Source: Chryseobacterium flavum
GTDB taxonomy: Bacteria > Bacteroidota > Bacteroidia > Flavobacteriales > Weeksellaceae
NCBI RefSeq assembly: GCF_003385595.1
Contig: NZ_QNUE01000002.1
Location: 186,001-250,000, forward strand
Reading direction: 5' to 3'
DNA length: 64,000 bases
Shown here: positions 47,037 to 54,804 of the stretch, one piece after another
Numbering within the stretch: the stretch's first letter is position 1
Layout of the letters: each line of letters starts with the position of its first letter
The notes under the pieces: model-generated
The model's database searches: none
The model's input: the letters and a program-made list of their open reading frames with translations, nothing else
What the model was told of the DNA's origin: nothing
Made by a program: the position numbers and the translations under genes

Positions 47037-47858
47037 TTAGTTGTTTTTATAACTTACATATTCGATAACATCTATTTTCATGTTGGATTCTAACGTAAAT
47101 GCATTAGAAGCACCATTGGAACTCTGAACATTATGCCCAATAGTGAACTGGGAATTTTGATTAGATGTTGTAATCTTTCTGCATGCAATTTCAATTTTAT
47201 GGTCCCCAACCGGAACATTTAGTTCTGTATAATTAAGGGTAAAAATATAATCCTGGATTCCGTTTTTTCCAGAGTTATTATTAGAAGCTATCCTATCAGG
47301 ACGTACAGCAACCAGTTTACCATTTCTGAATACTCCACAGGCAAATCTAACATTATCCGAAATGGTAGAAACAGGAGCTTTCATTTCAACTCCTGACTGG
47401 AACTGGTACGTTAGCCTGTTCCTTCCATTTTTAATAGCAAAGTTATTTTCCAGGCCGGTAATTTTAGTCCATTTACCTTTTGTAAGATCTGTGATGTCAT
47501 CTCCTACATTATTCCTATAGATATTATCTCCGGCAACGCCATTTGAAAGCGTTGAAATACCTACCTGATCTGACGACAAATACGAATTGATCAATTTGTA
47601 TTGCCCCTCTTCCATAAAGGAAACATTCAATGATTTCCAAACCGGAGGATTACCCTCTCCCTGAGAAACCAAAACCTGGCCGTTTAACCCGGCATCACCA
47701 GCCTGAGTTGAACTTCCTCCTACCCTAAGCTCTTTTCTTAAAGTGGTTTTTCCATTGACATCGAGAGCAGATTTTGGCTTAGGAGTCCCGATTCCCACCT
47801 GTGCGTTAATATGGAGTGAAACTAACCCAACCACGCAGCAACAAATAATTTTTTTCAT
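47037..47858 (-). CDS. Secreted protein with N-terminal QVGI...LDVNG motif, first of three paralogues
   Basis: The protein has 273 residues. Signal peptide ending INAQ, then QVGIGTPKPKSALDVNGKTTLR. The VRFACGVFRNGKLVAVRPDRI core and DHKIEIACRKI are shared with the other two. The conserved 'ACG(V/I)F..(D/N)(G/D)KL..(V/L)R' stretch is a family signature visible in all three. It has its own -7 element and heads the unit. Function unknown; surface or periplasmic localisation is inferred from the signal peptide. Confidence 0.75.
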   Translation of the reverse strand: MKKIICCCVVGLVSLHINAQVGIGTPKPKSALDVNGKTTLRKELRVGGSSTQAGDAGLNGQVLVSQGEGNPPVWKSLNVSFMEEGQYKLINSYLSSDQVGISTLSNGVAGDNIYRNNVGDDITDLTKGKWTKITGLENNFAIKNGRNRLTYQFQSGVEMKAPVSTISDNVRFACGVFRNGKLVAVRPDRIASNNNSGKNGIQDYIFTLNYTELNVPVGDHKIEIACRKITTSNQNSQFTIGHNVQSSNGASNAFTLESNMKIDVIEYVSYKNN

Positions 47859-47869
47859 AATAAGGACTG

Positions 47870-47877
47870 CAAATGTA
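47870..47877 (-). promoter_or_regulatory. -7 promoter element of the three-gene secreted-protein unit
   Basis: On the minus strand TACATTTG matches TAnnTTTG, 11 nt before the start codon, predicting a very short leader. Confidence 0.5.
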
Positions 47878-48150
47878 CAAATAAGAACCCTAAAAATTCC
47901 AGTTATACATTTGTAAGCCTATAGAAATAAACACATTACAACATAGAAATTTTCCCACATAAAAGTAGAATTATTTCTACATAACTCTACTTTTTGCTCT
48001 TCCTTACTGCTGCCATGATCCCTTAAACGCCGTATGCAAAAGAGTTCACAGATTTTTTTTAATCAATAAAAGGTGATTTCAAAGAGACTTAAATAATCTT
48101 AATTCTCAAACAAATGAATATTCAGAAACAAAAAGCTGACAATAATCACA

Positions 48151-48188
48151 AAAAAACATATAAAAACTTAAGTTTTTATATGTTTTTT
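48151..48188. terminator. Perfect 38-bp palindrome acting as terminator after mfd
   Basis: Two 19-bp arms meet at CTTAAG without a spacer, with A and T tracts on the outsides. It begins 31 bp beyond the mfd stop. The T tract on both strands would allow termination in either direction. Confidence 0.75.
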
Positions 48189-48218
48189 CTTTCCTAAAAA
48201 ATTGTTCCCGTGGAATTT

Positions 48219-51200
48219 TTAATTGTGTTCAATAATAGCTTTCAGTAAAACATTAACCTCATCCACATTCTTTATTTTTTCTTTTCTCATCATAAGCTGA
48301 TTTCCTTCTTTACCTGCCTTTTCTTTAAGCTGGGCTTCGGCAGGATTCCTTGTTAAATAGTTAATGATGTGCCTGAATCGGTCGGTCTGGTAAAATTTAT
48401 CCTGCGGGTTGCCTGGAAAATAACCTAAAAACACACCATTTTTCATAACAATTTTTTCAAATCCAATATCAGCAGCCAGCCACTTCAGGGAAACACTTTT
48501 CAACAGGTTAACAGCTTCTTTGGGAAGCGGGCCAAAACGGTCTGTCAGTTCAAGTTCAAACTGATGAAGATCCTGTTCATTATTGATTTCTGCAATTTTC
48601 TGATAAAGCAGTAATCGCTCTTCCGTATTGGAAATATAGAAGTCAGGCAGCATCAGTTCCAGATCGGTATCAATATTTACTTCTTTTACAGATTTGAAAA
48701 GTTTTTGCCGGTCCTCTTCATTCTCAAACAGATTCTCAAAGTCTGCATCATCTTTTAGTTCTTCCAGAGCTTCCTGCATGAGTTTCTGGTAGGTTTCAAA
48801 TCCCATTTCATTAATAAATCCGCTCTGCTCTGCTCCTAATAAATCCCCGGCTCCCCGGATCTCGAGATCTTTCATAGCAATCTGGAATCCGCTTCCCAGA
48901 TCTGAAAATTGTTCAATAGCTTCCAGCCGCTTCCGGGCATCAGAAGTCATCATATCATAAGGAGGAGTAATCAGATAACAGAATGCCTTTCTATTACTAC
49001 GTCCTACCCTTCCTCTCATCTGATGTAAATCAGCCATTCCAAATCTGTGGGCATCATTAATGAAAATGGTATTGGCATTCGGTACATCTACCCCGCTTTC
49101 TACAATGGTAGTAGAAACCAGTACATCATATTTCCCTTCCATGAAATCCAAAACATTTTTTTCTAACTGTTTTCCTTCCATCTGACCATGCCCGGTAATA
49201 ACTCTGGCATCAGGAACCAGACGCTGAATAAGCCCCGCAATATCTTTAAGATTTTCAATCCTGTTATTGATAAAATAAACCTGGCCGTCTCTCTGCAGCT
49301 CATAAGAAACAGCATCACGTATTGTTTCCTCATTAAACCCTATAAGCTGTGTATCCACAGGCTGCCTGTTAGGAGGCGGGGTTTTAATCACTGACAGGTC
49401 CCTTGCCGCCATTAAAGAAAATTGTAATGTTCGTGGAATAGGAGTAGCGGTTAATGTAAGAGTATCTACATTATTTTTAAGGGTTTTCAATTTATCTTTT
49501 ACTGAAACACCAAACTTATGTTCTTCATCAATGATCAATAATCCCAGATCCTTGAACTTAACAGAACTGCTTACCAACTGATGGGTTCCAATAATAATAT
49601 CTACTTTTCCATTTTTAAGATCTTCCAGGGTTTCGGACTTTTGCTTAGCTGTTCTGAAACGGTTAACATATGAAACATTTACAGGAAAATCTTTCAACCT
49701 TTCTTTAAAGCTCCGGTAATGCTGGAATGCCAAAATAGTAGTCGGAACCAGTACAGCCACCTGCTTCCCATCTGTTGCTGCTTTAAACGCAGCACGGATC
49801 GCGACCTCTGTTTTTCCAAAACCAACGTCTCCACAAACCAGTCTGTCCATGACTGTATCTGCCTCCATATCTTTTTTTACATCAATTGTTGCTTTTTCCT
49901 GATCCGGAGTATCTTCATAAATAAAGCTTGCTTCCAGCTCATTCTGTAAATAAGAATCCGGCGTATAGGCAAATCCTTTTGCTGTTTTCCTTTGAGCATA
50001 TAATTTTATAAGGTCAAAAGCAATCTGTTTTACTTTTGCTTTAGTTTTCTGCTTTAAAGTTTTCCAGGCAGGAGATCCTAATTTGCTCAGTACAACTTCT
50101 TTTCCTTCCGGTCCGTTATATTTTGAAATTTTATGTAGAGAATGAATACTTACATACAATAAATCTCCATTTTTATAAGTCAGTTTAAAGCATTCCTGAA
50201 TTTTCCCGTCATTATTCACTTTAACCAGACCCATGAATTTTCCTATCCCATGATCAATATGTGCAATATAATCTCCGATTTTCAAGGACATCAGATCTTT
50301 CAGGGTAAGCTGTTCTGATTTAGCAAATGTATTTTTAGATTTATATCGCTGATAACGGTCAAAAATCTGATGGTCTGTATATACTAACAATTGATGATTG
50401 TTATCTACAAAACCTTCATGAAGTTCCGATTTAAAACTTTTGAATGGCAGCTCATGCTCTAATTCTTCAAAAATGGATTCCAGCCTTTCCTTTTGTTTTT
50501 CAGTTGAAAAAGAAATCCAGGTATCAAAACCCTGATTCTGTTTTTCTTCAAGATCTTCGATCAGCAGTTCAAAGTTTTTATGAAAAGAAGGTTGTGGAAG
50601 CTGATCAATTTTAATTTCGGTCACCTCTTTCAGACCTTCAATAGTTATCCCTCCAAAATCAACCGTTGCAAATTTTTTATAATCAAATAAAAACTCCTGG
50701 TCAGATATAAACAGCTCCTCAGGTCTCCGATGGGCGATGTCTTTACTTAAGGCATCATACTTTTCCAGAGCCTTTTCATAAAATGCTTTAATTTTCTGCA
50801 TTCCCACCATTCCGTTTCTGGAGATAACAAAGCTCTCCTTTGGCAATAACTGCAACAATGAAACCCTGCTTCCTGTTACTGAAAAATTCATGTTGGAAAC
50901 CAGCTGAAATTCTTTTACTTTATCTACTGAAAGCTGAGTTTCTATATCAAATGTTTTAATGCTTTCTACCTCATTTCCAAAAAAAGTTATTCTATATGGT
51001 TTTTCATGGGAATAAGAGAAGACATCCACAATTCCACCTCTTACAGAAAACTCTCCGGGCTCAGAAACAAAATCAGCCTGTTGAAAATGATAATGATTTA
51101 GCAGTTCATCTACAAAATCAAAATCCAGCTGATCACCCACTTTAATATGATGAGAGATTGCTTTGAAATCTTCTTTCTTTAATACTTTTTCGGACAAAGC

Positions 51201-51587
51201 TCCGGCATAAGCGACAATTACCTTTGGAGACCTGCCAGAATTTATTTTATTTAAAACCTCAGTTCTAAGGACCAGATTAGCATTTTGAGTTTTTTCTACC
51301 TGATAGGGTTCGAGATGTGTGGCAGGAAAATACAATACTTTTTCTTTTCCCAGTAAGTCTTCCATTTCTGTATTGGCATACAAAGCATCCTCTTTATCAT
51401 CTACTAAGTAAAGGATACTTTTCTTCTGAACTAAAAAAAGTTCTGCTACAAAAACGGAAACAGAAGAACCGGCATGCCCTTTTACAGAGATATGCTGGTC
51501 GCTTTCCAGCCGGGTAAAAATTTCTTTTCCGAATTCCTTTTGAAGAAGGTCCGGAAGAAATTTTTCGTTAATAGGTTTTAACTGCAT
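48219..51587 (-). CDS. mfd: Transcription-repair coupling factor
   Basis: This ATP-driven translocase removes stalled RNA polymerase and recruits UvrA. With the ATG at 51587 it has 1122 residues. The UvrB-homology region lies in the first 300 residues; the RNA polymerase-binding domain has KIGDYIAHIDHGIGKF near residue 430. The helicase part has GDVGFGKTE (Walker A, about 585) and IDEEHKFG (about 684), then the TRG and C-terminal D7 domains. An upstream in-frame start (51716) would add 43 residues, but the -7 element at 51649-51656 lies inside that extension, so 51587 is preferred. Confidence 0.96.
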   Translation of the reverse strand: MQLKPINEKFLPDLLQKEFGKEIFTRLESDQHISVKGHAGSSVSVFVAELFLVQKKSILYLVDDKEDALYANTEMEDLLGKEKVLYFPATHLEPYQVEKTQNANLVLRTEVLNKINSGRSPKVIVAYAGALSEKVLKKEDFKAISHHIKVGDQLDFDFVDELLNHYHFQQADFVSEPGEFSVRGGIVDVFSYSHEKPYRITFFGNEVESIKTFDIETQLSVDKVKEFQLVSNMNFSVTGSRVSLLQLLPKESFVISRNGMVGMQKIKAFYEKALEKYDALSKDIAHRRPEELFISDQEFLFDYKKFATVDFGGITIEGLKEVTEIKIDQLPQPSFHKNFELLIEDLEEKQNQGFDTWISFSTEKQKERLESIFEELEHELPFKSFKSELHEGFVDNNHQLLVYTDHQIFDRYQRYKSKNTFAKSEQLTLKDLMSLKIGDYIAHIDHGIGKFMGLVKVNNDGKIQECFKLTYKNGDLLYVSIHSLHKISKYNGPEGKEVVLSKLGSPAWKTLKQKTKAKVKQIAFDLIKLYAQRKTAKGFAYTPDSYLQNELEASFIYEDTPDQEKATIDVKKDMEADTVMDRLVCGDVGFGKTEVAIRAAFKAATDGKQVAVLVPTTILAFQHYRSFKERLKDFPVNVSYVNRFRTAKQKSETLEDLKNGKVDIIIGTHQLVSSSVKFKDLGLLIIDEEHKFGVSVKDKLKTLKNNVDTLTLTATPIPRTLQFSLMAARDLSVIKTPPPNRQPVDTQLIGFNEETIRDAVSYELQRDGQVYFINNRIENLKDIAGLIQRLVPDARVITGHGQMEGKQLEKNVLDFMEGKYDVLVSTTIVESGVDVPNANTIFINDAHRFGMADLHQMRGRVGRSNRKAFCYLITPPYDMMTSDARKRLEAIEQFSDLGSGFQIAMKDLEIRGAGDLLGAEQSGFINEMGFETYQKLMQEALEELKDDADFENLFENEEDRQKLFKSVKEVNIDTDLELMLPDFYISNTEERLLLYQKIAEINNEQDLHQFELELTDRFGPLPKEAVNLLKSVSLKWLAADIGFEKIVMKNGVFLGYFPGNPQDKFYQTDRFRHIINYLTRNPAEAQLKEKAGKEGNQLMMRKEKIKNVDEVNVLLKAIIEHN

Positions 51588-51615
51588 AAGTAATAGTATA
51601 AAACGACGAAAGCGA

Positions 51616-51634
51616 TTTCGGGAGCTTCCCGAAA
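51616..51634 (-). promoter_or_regulatory. Hairpin in the mfd leader
   Basis: TTTCGGGA and TCCCGAAA form an 8-bp perfect stem with a 3-nt loop between the -7 element and the mfd start codon. No T run follows, so it is not a typical terminator. It may affect mRNA stability or be part of a dispersed repeat; neither was tested. Confidence 0.4.
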
Positions 51635-51648
51635 CCGTAAGTAAAGAA

Positions 51649-51656
51649 CAAAGGTA
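51649..51656 (-). promoter_or_regulatory. -7 promoter element of mfd
   Basis: On the minus strand TACCTTTG matches TAnnTTTG, predicting a leader of about 57 nt. No -33 TTTG at 19 nt; one lies 26 nt upstream. Confidence 0.5.
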
Positions 51657-51829
51657 CGGATATTTTTTCTTGGGCTGTTTTTCAAACGCATTTGGATTTC
51701 TAACTGAGCTTTTCAAAAAATCTTAATTTTTACTAATTTATTTAACCGGTTGTTAAAATAGTTGTAAAAAATTTCCAATGGCATAATGTTTGGGATTTTA
51801 ACCTTATTAAACACTAAAAGAATAGTATT

Positions 51830-52225
51830 ATGAAAAAAGCAATTAAAATTTTAGGAGTTATGATGCTGTTGGTTTTTACAGCATTATCTTTTTCATCCTG
51901 CAGCAGTGATGATGATCCAACTAACAATGACTTCTTTGCCGGAACCTATAAAGGAAGTATTTCATACAAAGACGGGCAGGGCACCAACATCAGTACTGAC
52001 AACGGGAGTGTATTTGTAACAAAGATTGCCAGCGGGACCAAATACAATTTTGCTTTCTCAAACAGCATCCCCGATCTTAACGGGATAGAATTTGAACAAA
52101 AAGGGGATCATACGCTGGTAATGGTGGGTTCCACAACAACTTCTTACATCAGAATTGACAATAATGAATTAAAAATCCTGTATCTTAAAGATGGTAAAAC
52201 ATGGACAGCCAACTGTACACGTTAA
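51830..52225 (+). CDS. Small lipoprotein with surface-export-like signal
   Basis: The protein has 131 residues. The signal peptide ends in the lipobox SFSSC (C24), followed by SSDDDP. An acidic stretch straight after the lipidated Cys is the lipoprotein export signal (LES) known to send Bacteroidota lipoproteins to the cell surface. The rest is beta-rich (AGTYKGSISYKDG, YIRIDNNELKILYL), probably a small lipocalin-like barrel; that fold guess is weak. A terminator follows. Confidence 0.75.
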   Translation: MKKAIKILGVMMLLVFTALSFSSCSSDDDPTNNDFFAGTYKGSISYKDGQGTNISTDNGSVFVTKIASGTKYNFAFSNSIPDLNGIEFEQKGDHTLVMVGSTTTSYIRIDNNELKILYLKDGKTWTANCTR

Positions 52226-52241
52226 TACATTATATAATAAG

Positions 52242-52268
52242 AAGCCTGTTTAAAAGCAGGCTTTTTTT
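52242..52268 (+). terminator. Terminator after the small lipoprotein gene
   Basis: AAGCCTG and CAGGCTT form a 7-bp stem with an 8-nt loop followed by a run of T. Confidence 0.85.
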
Positions 52269-52391
52269 ATACTCAAAACTTATTTAATTTTTTTTTAAGC
52301 TGTAATAAACTTTAGTTAAGTTTAAAAACACAAAAACTTTCAGCCTGCTTTTTGCATACCTTTACTCAACCAAAAACAAACAGTAATCCTT

Positions 52392-52643
52392 ATGAAAAAA
52401 TTATTATCAGCAATGTCACTGGTTTTAGGACTCGGACTTGCAACTGCACAACAGACTGTTCCTGCTACAAGCACTGCACATCAGACTGTAAAAACAGTAA
52501 AAGCAACAACACCTGCAGAAGTTAAACCTTCTCAACCCGTAGCTAAAATGAAAAAGGACGGAACTCCGGACAAGAGGTATAAAGCAAATAAACATCTGAA
52601 AAAAGACGGAACTCCAGACAAAAGATATAAAACAAGCAAATAA
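52392..52643 (+). CDS. Small secreted basic protein with KKDGTPDKRYK repeats
   Basis: The protein has 83 residues. Signal peptide ending near ATAQ (residue 20), then a Thr/Ala/Pro/Lys-rich linker and two copies of KKDGTPDKRYK separated by seven residues (ANKHL-type spacer), ending TSK. Net charge is strongly positive. Related repeat proteins occur widely in Bacteroidota, but to my knowledge their role is unknown. A cell-envelope or DNA/polyanion-binding role is a guess from charge. Confidence 0.75.
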   Translation: MKKLLSAMSLVLGLGLATAQQTVPATSTAHQTVKTVKATTPAEVKPSQPVAKMKKDGTPDKRYKANKHLKKDGTPDKRYKTSK

Positions 52644-52693
52644 GCACAACCTAAACATATATAGTTGTTATTTTCATAATCAAATTTCGAATG

Positions 52694-52722
52694 CCGGTAA
52701 ACAAAGTTTTATCGGTTTTTTT
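52694..52722 (+). terminator. Probable terminator after the KKDGTPDKRYK protein gene
   Basis: CCGGTAAAC pairs with GTTTTATCGG (one G-U, one bulge) around a 3-nt loop, followed by seven T. Confidence 0.6.
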
Positions 52723-52768
52723 ATGGTACAGCATATAAAAAAATAGCTACAGATTCTGTACTTATTTA

Positions 52769-52776
52769 TAAATTTG
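52769..52776 (+). promoter_or_regulatory. -7 promoter element directly before the GH3 gene
   Basis: TAAATTTG matches TAnnTTTG and ends 4 nt before the ATG at 52781, so the transcript should start at or very near the start codon. Confidence 0.55.
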
Positions 52777-52780
52777 AAGC

Positions 52781-54280
52781 ATGTTAAACTTCTTCAAGAA
52801 AAATACAGCACTTATCTGGGCAAAAAAGCATGTTCAAAAAGCAAAGGCATTTAAAAAAGATGCGGAAAAGAATCAGGAAGAGCTATTACTTTCTTTAGTA
52901 CATACTGCAGAAAAAACTCTTTTTGGAAGAGAACATGACTTTGAGAACATTCATTCCTTAAAAGATTTTCAGGATAGAGTTCCTGTGTCGGACTATGAAG
53001 ATCTGAAACCTTATATTGAAAGAGTAAAAAAAGGCCAGGCAAATATTCTCTGGACGGATACCCCTGAATATTTTGCAAAAACTTCAGGAACAACTTCCGG
53101 CTCCAAATACATTCCTATTTCAAAAGAAGGAATGCCTTTTCAGATTGCAGGGGCTCAAAGTGCCCTTTTCCATTATATTGCAAAAAAAAACAATGCTGAT
53201 TTTGTTAACGGAAAAATGATTTTTCTGCAGGGAAGCCCTGAACTGGAAGAAGTTTTTGGGATAAAAACAGGAAGATTATCCGGAATTGTAGCTCATCATA
53301 TTCCTTCCTATCTCCAAAAAAACCGGCTTCCTAGCTGGGAAACCAATATTATGGAAGATTGGGAAGCTAAGGTTGAAAAAATTATTGAGGAAACAGAACA
53401 TGAAAACATGACCCTGATTTCCGGAATACCTCCGTGGCTGATCATGTATTTTGAAAAGCTTACGGAAAAGCATGGAAAAAAAATCAAACAGTTATTCCCG
53501 AACCTGCAGCTTATAGTTACAGGAGGCGTTAACTATGAACCATATAAAGATAAAATGGAAGATCTTCTGGGAGATAAAGTAGATATTATACAGACTTTCC
53601 CTGCCTCTGAAGGTTTTTTTGCTTTTCAGGACGATTATACAAGTGAAGGCCTTTTGCTCCTGACCAATCATGGTATTTTTTATGAGTTCATACCTTTAGA
53701 AGAATATGGAAAACCAGGGGCAAGGCGATTAAGTTTAAAAGAGACGGAACTCTATAAAGATTACGCCCTTGTCATTACAACCAATTCCGGGCTATGGGCT
53801 TACTCCATAGGTGATGTTGTCCGGTTTATTGATAAAAACCCTTACAGGATTTTAGTCAGTGGAAGAACCAAACATTTCACCTCTGCGTTTGGAGAACATG
53901 TTATTGCTTTTGAAGTTGAGGAAGCAATAAAAAGTACATTGGAAAAATTTCCTGCCCGGATTACAGAGTTCCATCTGGCTCCTCAGGTAAATCCCGGAAA
54001 AGGTCTGCCATATCATGAATGGTTTATTGAATTTGAAAAAGATCCGGAAGATCTGGAATCCTTCAGAAATGAGCTCGATGAACAGCTAAGAGCCCGGAAT
54101 ACATATTATAATGATTTGATTTCAGGGAATATTTTACAAAAACTACAGATTACAAAACTTAGAAAAAATGCTTTTCATGAGTATGCAAAATCTCAGGGCA
54201 AATTAGGTGGGCAAAATAAGACTCCAAGATTAGCCAATGACAGAAATATTGCAGATCTATTAGAAATTTACAAACTTTAA
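52781..54280 (+). CDS. GH3-family acyl-adenylate/amide synthetase
   Basis: The protein has 499 residues. It belongs to the ANL-type GH3 fold first known from plants, which joins amino acids to hormone acids. AKTSGTTSGSKYIPIS is the P-loop-like ATP motif, QTFPASEGFFAFQ the adenylate-binding motif (equivalent to the Tyr/Thr-Glu region), and ALVITTNSGLWAYSIGDVVRF the hinge region. Bacterial members are common in Bacteroidota, but their substrates are not established. It appears to be transcribed alone. Confidence 0.9.
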   Translation: MLNFFKKNTALIWAKKHVQKAKAFKKDAEKNQEELLLSLVHTAEKTLFGREHDFENIHSLKDFQDRVPVSDYEDLKPYIERVKKGQANILWTDTPEYFAKTSGTTSGSKYIPISKEGMPFQIAGAQSALFHYIAKKNNADFVNGKMIFLQGSPELEEVFGIKTGRLSGIVAHHIPSYLQKNRLPSWETNIMEDWEAKVEKIIEETEHENMTLISGIPPWLIMYFEKLTEKHGKKIKQLFPNLQLIVTGGVNYEPYKDKMEDLLGDKVDIIQTFPASEGFFAFQDDYTSEGLLLLTNHGIFYEFIPLEEYGKPGARRLSLKETELYKDYALVITTNSGLWAYSIGDVVRFIDKNPYRILVSGRTKHFTSAFGEHVIAFEVEEAIKSTLEKFPARITEFHLAPQVNPGKGLPYHEWFIEFEKDPEDLESFRNELDEQLRARNTYYNDLISGNILQKLQITKLRKNAFHEYAKSQGKLGGQNKTPRLANDRNIADLLEIYKL

Positions 54281-54323
54281 GCACATTTTTTCAATTCCAA
54301 AAACGTATATTCGAAAAAAATTA

Positions 54324-54331
54324 TAAATTTG
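54324..54331 (+). promoter_or_regulatory. -7 promoter element of the lipoprotein gene at 54350
   Basis: TAAATTTG matches TAnnTTTG, 18 nt before the ATG. No -33 TTTG at 19 nt. Confidence 0.5.
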
Positions 54332-54349
54332 AAAAACTAAAAGAAAATA

Positions 54350-54712
54350 ATGAAAGCATCTGTACTGTTAAAATCATCTTTATTAACATCTTTATTTGTC
54401 ATTTCATCTTGTGCTACCACAAAATACAGCGAAGACATTTCTAAAAATAATTACTCCAATCTGGAGGCTGGAAAAATGTATGTTGTACAAATGAGAGACG
54501 GATCTCCAAAACAAAAAATATTATTCAGAAATGTTGTAGGAGAAAATCTGGTGGGAACTGCCGGCAAGAAAGATAGTACAGAAGTCGTAATTCCTAAATC
54601 AAATGTAGCTGCTGTGAAAGACCGGTCCAGAGCAAGAATAGCAGCAGGGGCTACGATCATTGGAGCTGCAGGTGTTGCTGCATTGGTAATCAGCGCTTCA
54701 AGAGCAGACTAA
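54350..54712 (+). CDS. Small lipoprotein with C-terminal hydrophobic segment
   Basis: The protein has 120 residues. The lipobox FVISSC predicts lipidation at C21. A basic, strand-rich middle (KMYVVQMRDGSPKQKILFRNV, shown here as KMYVVQMRDGS) is followed by a Gly/Ala-rich hydrophobic stretch (AAGATIIGAAGVAALVIS, about 96-115). Function unknown. It lies between the GH3 and MFS genes with its own promoter and terminator. Confidence 0.75.
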   Translation: MKASVLLKSSLLTSLFVISSCATTKYSEDISKNNYSNLEAGKMYVVQMRDGSPKQKILFRNVVGENLVGTAGKKDSTEVVIPKSNVAAVKDRSRARIAAGATIIGAAGVAALVISASRAD

Positions 54713-54769
54713 AATAGATTTTATCTTTCGGGATATATTTAATTTATCTTTTAAAATTCAGTATATGAG

Positions 54770-54800
54770 TAGTCCTAAATAAATATTTAGGACTATTTTT
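54770..54800 (+). terminator. Terminator after the lipoprotein gene at 54350
   Basis: A 12-bp perfect stem (TAGTCCTAAATA with its complement) around AA, followed by five T. The in-frame TTG at 54799 sits in this T run. Confidence 0.85.
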
Positions 54801-54804
54801 GTTC

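Larger units (their letters stand above)
47859..48218. other. Intergenic region between the secreted-protein unit and mfd
   Basis: About 360 bases. It holds the promoter of the secreted-protein unit at 47870 and the mfd terminator palindrome at 48151-48188. The middle (about 47900-48120) shows nothing recognisable. Confidence 0.55.

Noticed and set aside
51588..51716. 43-residue N-terminal extension of Mfd
   Set aside because: It contains the promoter element and a leader hairpin, and its sequence does not look like the Mfd family start.
54799..54804. TTG start two codons before the MFS ATG
   Set aside because: It lies in the T run of the preceding terminator.
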